Source: Lineus longissimus
Taxonomy: Eukaryota; Nemertea; Pilidiophora; Heteronemertea; Lineidae
NCBI RefSeq assembly: GCF_910592395.1
Contig: NC_088309.1
Coordinates: forward strand, 7,752,501-7,816,500
Length of the DNA: 64,000 bases
Reading direction: 5' to 3'
Part shown: positions 14,885-26,064 of the stretch, in pieces
How the letters are laid out: the number at the start of each line of letters is the position of its first letter
Numbering within the stretch: position 1 is the first letter of the stretch
The notes under the pieces: generated by a model
Databases searched by the model: none
Told to the model about the DNA's origin: nothing
The model's input: only the letters and a program-made list of their open reading frames with translations
Position numbers and translations under genes: made by a program

Positions 14885-16673
14885 GGTCTTTTTCTTTTAA
14901 ATCTATTTTTTAGGCCAGCAAATTGCATTAAATATTTTCTTAAACAGCAATCGAATATGATTATGAAATTTAATTGTTAGGATCGAGTTCTTTCCCGTAA
15001 GTGTTTTTCTTTCCGCTGGAAATCACAAAGAATGGTTTCATTTAATCGCGGTATCTGATAGCCCGTGGACGACCAACGCATATAGTCAATTATTCATGCA
15101 AGGAAATAGAGTTGTTTCGTAAGCATGCGTTCCCTCAGGAGAGAAAGCATATGGTCAACTAAGTACGTTCCTTTTCCAGCGGGGTTTGATTTTCATACTT
15201 TCACGGCAGAGTGGTGGTAAAAAGACCAAACACGCAAATGGACTACTTACAGAGTCGAAGAACGAAGATGCCTTTTTAGTGACTATACGTGAACCTGAGA
15301 TGTTTAGATCATCTGTTGCTGTTTATTTACTCGGTGAATAGAGAGAAAATGGCAGAAAGACAAATCACGTCTAATTGCTCAAATCCATTATTTCATATTC
15401 ACCATTGCATGAAAAGGTTTTGGTTCTGCATGGAGGGTATAGCTATATACATGTATTTACCATCATCGGAAATGCAAGGAAACGTTTTGATCATGAGGAA
15501 TTTAGAAAATTACGAACACAATACTAATATCTCATTAACTCTGGTAAATCTGGTTTTGAAATCAAGTTGTACTGCGACAACAAGCACTAGCAGCAATTGA
15601 ATGATTTCCTCACAGGCACTATAGGCTATAGGATTTATCAGCGTAGGACACTTAATGGTTAATTCTTAGCCTAGTTGACGTAATCAAAGGTGGTAATTTT
15701 ACATTTTAAAAGAAGACGCGACACTTCAAACCACCGAACGTACTGTACCTACGGCAACTGCGGGAAGGCTCCGAGCAAAATCACTCATCAACGATATTAG
15801 AAGTAACGGATGCTGAACTTTTCAAAGGTAGTGAATTACTTGTAGCTAGAACAGGCACTACCAATCTTCAGCAAGTGTGATATTTACCAGAATACTCGGA
15901 ATATTTTCTGTTTTCACTGAAATGAACTGCTGAATGAACTAGTTGCGAAGCAGGTAGTCGGAGTAAACAGGCCTCTGTTTGGCATTGCATGGTGATTGTT
16001 TTACTCATGTTTCCTACAAAGCTCGTCTCAAAGATAACTCTCATACCACTCGCCAGCTTACAACCATTCATGTTTTTTTCGTCTTCTAATTCTTGGAAGG
16101 TATTTCTGGTTCGGTTGTACGTGCACGGCTGCAGTCCTCGTGTAGGTGGATCACGTCGGTATGTTTTGAGATATATGTAAATGATGTAACGTTTGTTAAA
16201 GGTATGTAACACATGTTGATTCAGCGAATATTTTCTGCAAATGAAATTCCAAAGTATTTCACTCCGTGCAGAATCCATGACTAAACAATTCGAGGCAGGC
16301 AGGCACACGGTCCTACAAAACAATGTCAAGGAAATGCTAAGCATTACATAACGTTCACAGGTGTCCTTAAACCTTCTACGCTGCTGTCGACATGATATTT
16401 GAACCAGGAAAGATGATGAATCATTCCTGCTTTATATCACACTGTATACTACATTTCAAAAGCAAACTCAATGTGATCAATTAGATTTCTGAAGATGAGG
16501 GATTCGTCGAAAGTAGGTCAGCTTGAACTCTATGTTCACTTTGTCATTATACATTTCTGATCTTGAATCTCTATGGCTAGGAACTACGATGAACAACATT
16601 CTCAATGAAAGAGAAGTCAGTGTGGTGATGAATATACTGGTCACATGTAATTACGGGCCGCCATATATTCAAT
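14885..16673. other. gene-free stretch between tRNA and UNC93-like exon
   Basis: Nothing firmly recognised. Short downstream exons of the UNC93-like gene would be expected here or further left on the minus strand, but none could be identified by motif. A 158-codon minus frame at 15868-16344 does not resemble UNC93 or another known family. Confidence 0.4.
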
Positions 16674-16788
16674 AGACTCGCCAGAATCCGTCGTGGGCTG
16701 ATAAAATTGAGGGGTGATGGGGTTGAAAGCGCTCCTGATCCATTTTTGCTCTCAATTTCACCAACTTACAAAGGATTCTGGCGAATCT
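16674..16788. repeat. foldback hairpin family, copy 1
   Basis: A 115-bp imperfect palindrome. The left arm starts AGACTCGCCAGAATCC and contains AAAATTGAGGGG. The right arm, read on the other strand, starts AGATTCGCCAGAATCC and contains GAAATTGAGAG. Three further hairpins at 48603, 57198 and 61208 share the arm pattern (AGAnTCG..GAATCC, TTTGT, GAAATTGAGGG). It lies just inside the putative first intron of the UNC93-like gene. No coding capacity. Confidence 0.65.
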
Positions 16789-16837
16789 CCACACTGATGA
16801 CAGGAAACGAAAGGATGACTCGGATAAAATGCCCTAC

Positions 16838-17890
16838 CTTCGTAAAGTCTCCAAATATAAACCCCTGTTCTAATCCAGTGAAAATTACCAGGGGGAATAG
16901 GAGATGTAACCGTGGGTCAGCGAACATCTTGACCGTGGCGCAGAACATAGTCCTGGAGCTCCCCTGAACCGATTGCCATTCTCTGTCAGCAGTTTTCGGT
17001 GGGGCCAAAACGTCCAGCAGGGAAACAATGATGACTACCCCCATCAGCGAACAGCCAATGTAGATACTTAGAAGCATATAAAGAGAGTTATCCGGAATTA
17101 AAGCGACGTGCATAGTCTGGTTTAAGTCATTATTGTTCCAACCACAGTCTTGGGCCCCACAGGGGTGAGGCCGGGAGGAATTCTCATTCAGTACTTTCGT
17201 GTGGTCATTATATAACACAGCAGCTGAAAGAATGTTTCCCCAGATTTGACTCAGCTGAAACACACTGCAAAACACAGCGTTGAATTTCCCGACGACTCGG
17301 TCGTAGGCTGTACCCATCTCCTTGGCGTAGTTGTACGCTGTAGTAGTTAGGTACGTTGACTGTGCAATCCACAAAGGTCCCATCAAGAACCCTAGGAGAA
17401 TGGAAGTCGGTATCAGCATAAAATCCTTTGGGTAGAAATGTATTATAACGTAGACAGTGAAAAGACCGAATGCAAGAATAATTGTCCATTTGGTTTTGAG
17501 TTTGTGAATAATCCATGGTGCAAAGAAACATGACAGTAAAGTAGCAGTGTAAATTGAACAAAGAGAAGCCACTCCGAGACCCTCTTTAGCATTCATTGTA
17601 CTTTGCAAACTTTGTAATGACACAAAAGCAGTATATACAAACATGAAAGCTACTCCGAGTACCACAATGTTTTTGACTGCTCCTTTCGAAGTTGGCTTCT
17701 CCGCATCTTCGGGAACAGCATCCGTGGTGTACTGGATGCTGTTATAAGTCGAGTAGTAGTAAGAACTCTTCATTGCCATGCCTTCCTTTTCTTTCCATTT
17801 CTCGACTTCATTTTGCCACTTTCGTTTGTCCTTGTATGGTAAGTCCACTTCATCTTTGAAAGCAATGTGTTGGTTCTTCTGCTTTTCCAT
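16838..17890 (-). CDS. UNC93-like transmembrane protein, first coding exon (5' part of gene)
   Basis: Encodes 351 residues of an UNC93-like membrane protein of the MFS-related UNC93 family. The start at 17890 has a strong Kozak context (A at -3, G at +4). The open frame extends nine codons upstream, but only from a TTG. After an 80-residue cytoplasmic tail, about seven hydrophobic segments follow. Family hallmarks are visible: SIYTATLLSCFFAP in the second segment, GPLWIAQSTYLTTTA in the fourth, and LFPLVIFTGLEQGFIFGDFTK at the end, where UNC93 proteins have PL-x-F-x-GLEQ-x-F. The exon stops exactly after FTK at a consensus donor (AAG|GTAGGG). Full-length family members have about 450-550 residues with 11-12 TM helices, so the C-terminal third must lie on downstream exons (lower coordinates). 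None was recognised, so an incomplete or decayed gene is possible. UNC93A-type proteins are poorly understood; UNC93B traffics Toll-like receptors, UNC-93 regulates a K+ channel. Confidence 0.85.
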
Positions 17891-20335
17891 CCTTAATATC
17901 AAAGAGATTGGCAAAGCCCAGTCCTAATCACACAATCCAAGCAAGCGTGGAAACAGTAAGCCTGATTGTTGTAACACGGGTACTGTTATACAGTTGTTGC
18001 AGGCATGAATCGATTCCACGTGCTTCCAAGTTTCTTGAGATGCCTATTCCACGTAACACCACAACAAAATATCCCTTTATTTCGTTTGAACTTGCATAAG
18101 TTGCAGTGCTTTGCTAGCTAGTCCCTCTCGACGATGAAGTTGGGTCAATTCTGAACGCTATTCCGCTGAGAGCGACGGGATGTTTAGGTGGTCACGTGGT
18201 CCTACTTAAATCCATGAATGGGGGAGCCTGTTTAACATCCCATCAGAATTTGGTGTGGCGAATAGGATAGTTCTACACCAGCGCCGCTATGCGTCGGTAC
18301 GTCGAATCGCAGATAGACTGAAAGCGTTGGGACCAGCAGCCACTACAGCGTCGCGATGCAGGGCAGGTTGAACTACTGTAGATACTTCGTACTACATCGA
18401 ACTCGCATAAACCGTATCGGGCTCGACGAGGGACAACTCTTCCAACAAGACCCATACAAGTATGCAAGGTTGATGTGTTTTTTTTCATATATTCATCAAC
18501 TGTATGTCGTGTTCAAGCAGGTTATGAATCCTATCGTATAACCGAAACTGAATAAGAAACAATGTACATGTATTTATGAATCAGATCCTAGCGATATTTT
18601 CGACCTGGATTCCGTTTGTTGGTCATGTTGCCATAAAAAAGGATGGAAGCAGACGATCACTCCTTCTCGGGCATGACAGGAGGCACATCACGTTGTGTTC
18701 TGATGATTACTCACATGAAGTATTAACTCGATCCATCATCCGACTTCTTCACTAATTAGATGATGTGAACAACCTACTCATCAATCATGTACATCAGGAG
18801 GTTAAGATGTGCTAAGCGCCAGGAAAACACGGCATGGCCAGGGTTGGTTTATCCCGGTATACGTCATCATTATGACAGGATTTTAGACGGTGTATTTTCA
18901 TGCCTTTATAGACGATCTGTATTGTTGTAATAGCAGACCAATGTACCGACCTTCGCTATCTCCATCATCGCCAAACGACGTCCATAAGAATGTGAATTCT
19001 GCCCTCGGGGCAGTAGATGCCCTTGAAGTGAGCCACACCAATCTTATTATGGAATTTCGGTCGCATATACTGGTCATGAGTGACTGAACGGTTTATCGGC
19101 AGAGAATATTTTGTTTGTTTGTTTATAATGACGCTTCGAGCAGAAAATCGCGTTCCTTTCTGCAAAGAAGAAGAAGAAGAAAGGAAAGGAAATGCAAGGC
19201 TATGCTCAACGCTACAGCGAGCAAAGCAGGATACAAGAATCTGTTGGTACAACTGTTTTCTCCCCAGTCTAGCAGCTGTCAAATTCAGAGCTTCTTCTAA
19301 ACCAGGGTTCACGGTTAAAACAAATTAGATTGACGTGTTGCATTTCAAGACATCGACCGTCTTTGAAGAATTTAAATTTTGGATGAGCGCACCGCGCAGA
19401 GATTGAAATCGATCCACTGGCATATTAGTTTGAAGATCATACGCCCGAGGGGTTAGCTTGTCAATACAACATGTCTGTTGATGATGTTTATGACGCTATC
19501 GGAATAGCGAATAGAGAGGGGGAGTTGAAGTATTATTGTGAAAGAAAAGAACAAGTTTCTCTTTTCTTGGCTTAAATATTTTCTGGAAGCGAATCATTGT
19601 TGGTCCTTAGCGAAATGTATTTGTTTCGTAGCCATTAAGCAGCAGCAACTCTTGGTCCTTAGCGAAATGTATTTGTTTCGTAGCCATTAAGCAGCAGCAA
19701 CTCTATTCAACAGCTTTCAGAGAGACGTTAAGAAAATGCACACTCCAGACGAGATATCCACAAGGTCACTTGTTTTTCGCCAGCATCAGGGATAGTCGTC
19801 ACCTTCGCTCGGCATACAACTCTGTTTCCGCCGCCAGTACCAGTTCGTAGTGCTGCCATCTAAAAACGGACAAATCAGCTAAACGCCACTGTGCGCTGTA
19901 ACATCTATCACTTTTTCCATTATTTTACTATTTTCCATTAACCAGGTTTCATTACGCTAAAAGCTTCATCATAAATAAGTAACTTGTTTATAGTCTTCAG
20001 CTACATATATATATATTAGACCATGATTTCAATGTTATGGTAACCGTATTTAGATATTGGGATTTTAATTTTTCAGTACATGTATGAATGAGTCATCAAT
20101 ATTTTTAGCATCGACCGCCAGACAATATTCACGAATTGGTAAAACAGTGATGAGATCGAAAATTGAATTTGCAGTCGGCGATTGACCGCCGTCTACAGTG
20201 TAGTTCCAACACCAGTCTTCCCAGTAACTGAAATACATTTTAAATCTTGAATCTTAAAGGCCATACTGTTTAAGGTAGCTTTCATACAGTGGCTGGCTAG
20301 TACGGTGGCTTTAAAGGGACAACTCGTATTTTATT
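17891..20335. other. gene-free stretch upstream of the UNC93-like exon
   Basis: No gene recognised on either strand. It would contain the 5' UTR and promoter of the minus-strand UNC93-like gene, but no specific element can be named. A 52-bp tandem repeat lies at 19600-19703, and a short AT microsatellite near 20005-20018. Confidence 0.45.
19600..19703. repeat. 52-bp direct tandem duplication
   Basis: A 52-bp unit starting TTGGTCCTTAGCGAAATG and ending AGCAGCAACTC occurs twice, back to back, with no mismatch seen. The identity indicates a recent duplication. No function is suggested. Confidence 0.9.
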
Positions 20336-20460
20336 TTTTTTAACATAAAAAAACGTATCCTGAAATATCTCAATCGATTAACTTATTTTCTCGATCGATC
20401 GAGAGAGTAAGTCAATCGATCGATACATACGACTGAGGAATTTCTTTTTTCATGTTAAAA
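20336..20460. repeat. imperfect palindrome with ATCGAT/TCGATCGA core
   Basis: The left arm starts TTTTTAACATAAAAAAA and the right arm ends TTTTTTCATGTTAAAA. The centre is CTCGATCGATCGAG flanked by ATCGATTAACTTA and TAAGTCAATCGAT. It sits at the start of the gene-less relic unit of the secreted-protein array. The right arm continues into the array flank also seen at 21690-21720, so the palindrome may be a foldback insertion or a product of duplication. Confidence 0.5.
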
Positions 20461-21062
20461 TATTCATCCTTAGATATCCTCACGGCCAGCCATCGTAATT
20501 ACTTGTTGACTGCCAGACAGTTTTTACCAGTTGCTAGCCACCTTTTTATATTGACACAGATTTATTGGCATGAAATATCGCATACTCAAATTAACAGGGA
20601 CGACCTCCAGACAGGCGGCGGGCTGTACAATCTCTGGTTGAGCAACAATCTTCTAACTTGGCGAGATCTTGTCCTCCTGCTCTGTTGCTTTGAGAAACGT
20701 GCAAGTAAACTGATCAACGACACCGGTATATTTCTGCATATCAATTTTGGTGTACCCTTGGCGTATTCAGATCTTTTGTTACTTGAAATATTTTTGGGCG
20801 TAATAGCTTGGTGGATGACTGCACCTGTAGAATGAATCAGACTTTGCAAAAGCTTAGAGAGGAAGGAGCAAAAATCGTAATGATGGTACCGAAATAACTA
20901 GTATATCATTCCATTTATAACTGTCGTATATGTAAATAATTAACCACTCTGAGACGATGTTATAGAGAACTGATTGATACCAGCTGGTTGACCACAGTTG
21001 GGTGCTCAGCAACAAAATAACGAAAAATAGATTAAGTTTTTTTCCAAAACAGTTATTAATCA
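20452..21062 (+). repeat. relic array unit: 5' flank fused to 3' flank, gene body missing
   Basis: Bases 20452 to about 20757 match the 5' flank of gene copy 1 (21698 to about 22010; shared landmarks CAAATTAACAGGGACGACCT and TGCTTTGAGAAACGTGCAAG). From about 20755 the sequence switches to the 3' flank of copy 1 (TACCCTTGGCGTATTCAGATC, matched at 23789) and follows it closely to about 21062. The whole 1.75-kb transcribed region is absent. The junction falls in a short GGTGTA/GGTACC-like microhomology. This looks like a deletion between flanks of one unit, not a processed copy. Confidence 0.7.
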
Positions 21063-21064
21063 TG

Positions 21065-22024
21065 ATACAAGTACGGTATGTGATAACTATCTGCGTTTAG
21101 TTTAGCTCCGATCAAAGATTATTCGATTTGATTGGTCGATTTTGAGTTTTTAATTTCAAAGTCAGATTGCGGATCAACTTTTGACTTGTTAGCCCGTAGT
21201 AAAATAATGAATCAAATATAGACCTAATTTTGCCATTTAAAGTTACGGTTTTTATCACACTGTACTTAATAAATAATGCATCAAATCTCATTAATTCCAT
21301 ACGTACATTACATGTATGTTTCAGGATTTTTAAATGCAACGGTAAATCATGTAACAAAAATGTCAACAACTGTATTATACACCGTGCATGGTGCAGCTCA
21401 AATAAGGGTGATATTTGATTTACCGTTGCATTAGAGAATTCTGAAACACAAATCTGAATTGTTTGATGATGAATGTACATTACATGTGTAGCCGGATGTG
21501 TGGGGCTCTATTTTGACCCACGCGGCATAATCACGTACTTATACATGTAGAACAGAAGCTCTTCTGTCGGCGGCCTTAGGAATCAAACGGTCGGCCTGTG
21601 TTGGTGGTCAAACGGGCTGAATAGGCCTACGTTATACCACAGTCTTTTAGACTCTGAAGTGTATTAAGTCCATTCGTCGATATATTTCAGGAACTTCTTT
21701 TTTCATGTTAAAAATATAAATCATGTGATGACCTCTCCCAGCCAGCCATGGTAAATAGATTAGCTAGCCACTTTATTATATTAACACTGATTAATTTGCG
21801 TGATGTGAACATCACTTACTCAAATTAACAGGGACGACCTCGCGACTGCCAGGTGGCTGTATAATCTGGTTGAGCAACACCCTTCCAAGGCGGTTAATGT
21901 GAGATTCTGTCCTTGGGTGACTGACATTCTGCGCTGTTGCTTTGAGAAACGTGCAAGTAAACTGATCAACGACACCCGTGTATTCTGCATATCAATTTGG
22001 GTGTAGGCCAAGGCAAAGGTAACG
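21065..22024. repeat. array spacer upstream of secreted-protein copy 1
   Basis: A gene-free spacer shared with the other units. Landmarks such as 'GTTGACATTTTGTTACAT', 'GACCCACGCGGCATAATCA' and 'GGCCTTAGGAATCA' recur near 24890-25060, 30820-30950 and 35130-35300 with some divergence. It should contain the promoter of copy 1, but no TATA box or other element can be assigned with confidence. Confidence 0.55.
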
Positions 22025-23774
22025 ATGAAAGTTTTCGGTAACTGCTTTACTTTCCTTATACTTTGCCATATCGGGCTAGGAAGTGATAAGTGTAAAGAGA
22101 TTAGATATATTGGAGGCGACCTGGTTGAAACGGATAAGACACACGTAGAGTCACTCCAGATTCTACTTGGCTCAACTTATACCATCAGCGCTGACGGGAA
22201 TGTAGTAGGATGGCAGTTTATGAATGCGCACGCCGGCAGCAAGTTTTATCTTGATATTTGGGAACGGGTGACGAACCTGAAGTACAAGCTAGTCAGCAAG
22301 ACGGAATCTTCAAATGCCCAAATCGGACTAAACACCATATACCTCAGCACGCCAACTGCGGTAAGTTTTGATAAACACTGCGCTTCGCATTATTATGACT
22401 GTTCACCAAAGGGGCCAGTTTAATTTTTTGTGCACATGGTCCTTTTTTGCGGCTGTACCCTCTATACAGTATATATCTACACTGTAACTCACTGTTCCTT
22501 TCCTTTCCTTTGCGATCGATGGATCGATTGGTCCAAAGAATGAAGCAGAACCAGACAGGAGGTTTAGGGTATATCATGACTGTCAGTGCAGAAATACAAG
22601 TTGACACCAAATAACCAATTGATAAAGTCGGCAGCAGATATCAATTTTAAAAGAATTAGGTTGACTTTGATAACACATCAGGATCAACCGTTTCCCGCAG
22701 GATGTCGCCGGTTTTCGACGCCGGTGATTGTTGGCGATTTGCAAACTAAATTCAGTTTGATTCTCGAAAAATCTTAGTGAAGACATGTTGTTGTTTTTGT
22801 GTCCATCTACTCATGTGCAAAGTATGAATGAGAAGTACCCAGAAATAAAGTTTGGCCTATCTCGGTTATCCCCAAAATGATGGATATCCTTCGCAGGTCA
22901 AGAAAGGACAGTACCTTGGTTTACATGTACCGACTGCATCCGTGGGTGGTGTGTCAAACGGAATTGAGGAACCGAGTTCAGACTACCCTAGCTTTATGGT
23001 GCGACACTATTTTGATGAGATGTTGGTAGGCAACGGGAACGTGTACGAGGGGAATTCTAACAATTACAGGACTCGTGGAAAAAAGTACTCTTTTAGAGCT
23101 TTGCTGTTTGTTCAAAACATTGGTGAGTAAAACAACCTCATGGTGACTTTTAAACGGTTCACAAGTAAAGTCTCTTTAGATCGGATGAGAACATCTCTAA
23201 GAATAACAACAAATCAGTTCACCATCGTCCCCTGGTCTGTTAAACTTTGAAATCAGTTGGCATCATTACCTAATCAGCTGCAATGCATACTTAGGCCTGA
23301 ATTGATACATATACAACATGTATTTCTTTCGACAAACATTGTCGCTGCGTTCTATAAAGTGGAGCAGTGAACTAGACAATGCAGTCTTAATGTGTCAACA
23401 TTCTTTATTTTGGCTATTTAATAAAGACATTGAACAAGAGCTGTATATCTTGCCTCGTGTGGGATCCTTTTACCACCCTATTATTTGGAGATGCGCTGGA
23501 TCTAGATTTCTGTGGAATGTAAAAAGACTTCCTTTCTCTTTTAGATACGTCGTGCTACTGGTTGTTCACCAAAAACTCGGCCTTAGACGTCTCGAAGGTA
23601 GCCCTCATCTCGACACAGACGACCGATGGTGTGCTCTCGTGTGCCCGGATGTGCAGTCATAATAAAAAGTGTATGACCTTCAAGTTAAACTCGAGTACGA
23701 AGGAGTGTTCGTTGTATCCTAGTGTCTTTGATACACTTCTGTCGCCGGGACCTGATGACATTTACGGAACATAG
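22025..23774 (+). CDS. secreted beta-sandwich-like + PAN/apple-like protein, copy 1
   Basis: Three exons join in frame: 22025-22360, 22897-23122 and 23545-23774 (792 nt, 263 aa), all with GT-AG borders and phases 0 and 1 as in the other copies. Residues 1-20 form a signal peptide ending GLGS. Residues about 22-187 form one conserved domain with the pattern YTISADGNV-GWQFMN, KFYLDIWE, YKLVSKTE, VKKGQYLGLHVPT and DEMLVGNGNVYEG. It resembles unnamed extracellular beta-sandwich domains common in marine invertebrates; that likeness is inferred from pattern only. The last 76 residues have a PAN/apple-like cysteine layout (SCYW, LSCARMCSHNKKC, KECSLYP). Probable role is extracellular carbohydrate or protein binding. 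This is the most divergent copy in exons 1 and 2, yet exon 3 is nearly identical to the others. Confidence 0.8.
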
Positions 23775-23778
23775 AAGT

Positions 23779-24470
23779 TGCTGGTACCCTTGGCGTATTC
23801 AGATCTTTTGTTGCTTGAAATATTTTTGGGTGTAAAAGCTTGGTGGAGGGCTACACCTGTAGAATGAATCAGACTTTGCAAAAGCTTAGAGAGGAAGGAG
23901 CAAAAATCGTAATAATGGTACCGAAATAACTAGTATATCATTCCATTTATAACTGTCGTATATGTAAATAATTAACCACTCTGAGACGATGTTATAGAGA
24001 ACTGATTGATACCAGCTGGTTGACCACAGTTGGGTGCTCAGCAACAGAATAACGAAAAATAGATTAAGTTTTTTTTCCAAAACAGTTATAATTCATGATA
24101 CAAGTACGGTATGTGATAACAATCTGCGGATCACTTGTTGCTTGAAATATACTGGGCGTAAAAGCTTGGTGGAGGGCTTGACCAACAATATATACAATGT
24201 AGAATCATTCAGACTTTGCAAAGGTTTAGAGAGAAAGGAGCGAAAATAGTAACGACGGTACCGAAATAACTAGTATTTATATCTTTTAATTGCTAACTGT
24301 CCTACATGTACATGTAAATCATTAACCACTCTACATTGTAAGATGATTTTATAGAGAAATGATTGATCCCGGCTGGTTGACTACAGTTGGCGGGCGCGCA
24401 GCAACAAAATAACGTAAAATAGAATGAAAAAAGATACAAACAAAAGTTTGTTTTCCGAATTACGGCGTAT
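23779..24470. repeat. 3' flank of copy 1, internally duplicated
   Basis: Bases 23789 to about 24110 match the relic unit at 20755-21062. A second, more divergent copy of the same block (GCTTGGTGGAGGGCTTGACC, AGACTTTGCAAAGGTTTAGAG) follows at about 24125-24470. So the 3' flank of copy 1 contains a local direct duplication. No gene is seen. Confidence 0.6.
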
Positions 24471-26064
24471 GATAACTTTCTGCGTTGAAATGTGTTCCGA
24501 AAAACAAAGAACATACGATTTTATTGGTCAATTTTGAGTTTTCAAACTCGAAATCAGATCCGATGTGAATCGAATATTGACTTGGTAGCTCGCAGTTAAA
24601 TAATAAATCAAATATAGGCCTACAGTAATATTGCCATTTAAAATTACTGTTTTTATTACATTATACATAATGCATCGACTCCCATTAATTTTTCTTCCAT
24701 ATATGTACATGTATGTTTGAGGATTCTTTAATGCACCGGTAAATCATATATCACGCTTAGTTGAGTTGCCCCATGCACTGTGTATATTATTGGTCAGTGT
24801 GTGACGATCATTTATTTCACCAACAGATATATTATTGCAAGACATCACTATTTTATATTAAATTCTGATTAAAAAACCCCGGTAATACGTTGTTGACATT
24901 TTGTTACATTTGACCGAAGCAGGAAAAATCGTTTGATGATGTAAATGTTCATTACATGTGTACCAGGATGTGTAGGGCTCTCTTTTGACCCACGCGGCAT
25001 AATCAATCTGAAGCTACAAACTAGACAGTCTTCTGCCGACGGCCTTAGGAATCATCGGCCTGATACTGTTCGTCAAACGGGCCGAATACCTTATACATGA
25101 TAACTAGATGGACATGTATGTGTGGCTTCGTTACATGAACAACTAGTTTGGCCGTTCGTACCGGCGTCTACATTTCCGTCATCTCACATGATCCGCATCG
25201 TCGCTCCTTTCATTTGTCGATAACAGCAAAGTGGAGCCTGAATTATGGATTTGCAATGGTTTCGGTGATATTAAAGTAATAACTTTTTCCACTTATTGAT
25301 ATGCTTGCCAAGTTATCAGTGCGAGTACCGCCGAGTTAACATAAAATAGTAAGATAATAAAATCTGCAGCATATAAATATTTCTAAAATTATCAACCAAG
25401 TTGCATTTGATACCACATCAATCTTCCGCCATTGTAATCCGGAGTTTTGCGGACATAATGCAATTTTGAAAGAGATTTCTTGATTCAAACACTTACTGTC
25501 TGTCGCCTGTTCGTTGGCAGGTCATTTTGCGTGTCATGCTGATAAGCAGGTCCAAAGTCAACGCATGCAGGTCATTGGTTTCAATTTAGTCATCCTGGAG
25601 AATCAACACCACATTTCCCAATTGCGAGGGTATGGTTCAAGGTACTTTAACATTTCGAGCCATCATATTGTTATTTTGATCTAAACTTTTAGCACTTTCT
25701 TTGGGTTAGCGAGGTGACCTCGGGAATAGCGATGACTTTCATTGTACCGAGAAGCAAAATGCCCTCGAAAATTGTGTAGCTGATTCTTCAGGGTGAAGTG
25801 AATTTACCAATTATGGACTCTCAGCAGACAGAAGATGGAATGACTCAGTATGAGAGAATGTTTTTGACGACGAAAAGTTGTGCAGTTACATAGTAGGGAA
25901 GGGATCGTGGCTTTCTTGCTGCTCTCTTAAGTCTTGCAAGTCGGCGGATTAAAGTTGAGGCTTGATCGGATGTATTGCGCCTATGGACTGTTAAACTGTG
26001 TCAAAATTGGACTTGGATCAACAAAACTATCAGACCTTTCATTCTAGGTAGGAGTCAATACGAA
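24471..26064. repeat. array spacer upstream of copy 2
   Basis: Gene-free. Closely matches the spacers ahead of copy 3 (30505-31973 plus 28800-28927) and copy 4 (34670-36312). Conserved landmarks include ATCACGCTTA with GTTGAGTTGCC, GAAGCTACAAACTAGACAGTC and TTAGCGAGGTGACCTCGGGAAT. The last of these is a perfect palindromic block, GAGGTGACCTC. Conservation just upstream of the start may reflect both recent duplication and a shared promoter. Confidence 0.6.

Noticed and set aside
15868-16344. 158-codon minus-strand frame next to the UNC93-like exon
   Set aside because: It lacks the hydrophobic segments and motifs of an UNC93 C-terminus and resembles no known family.
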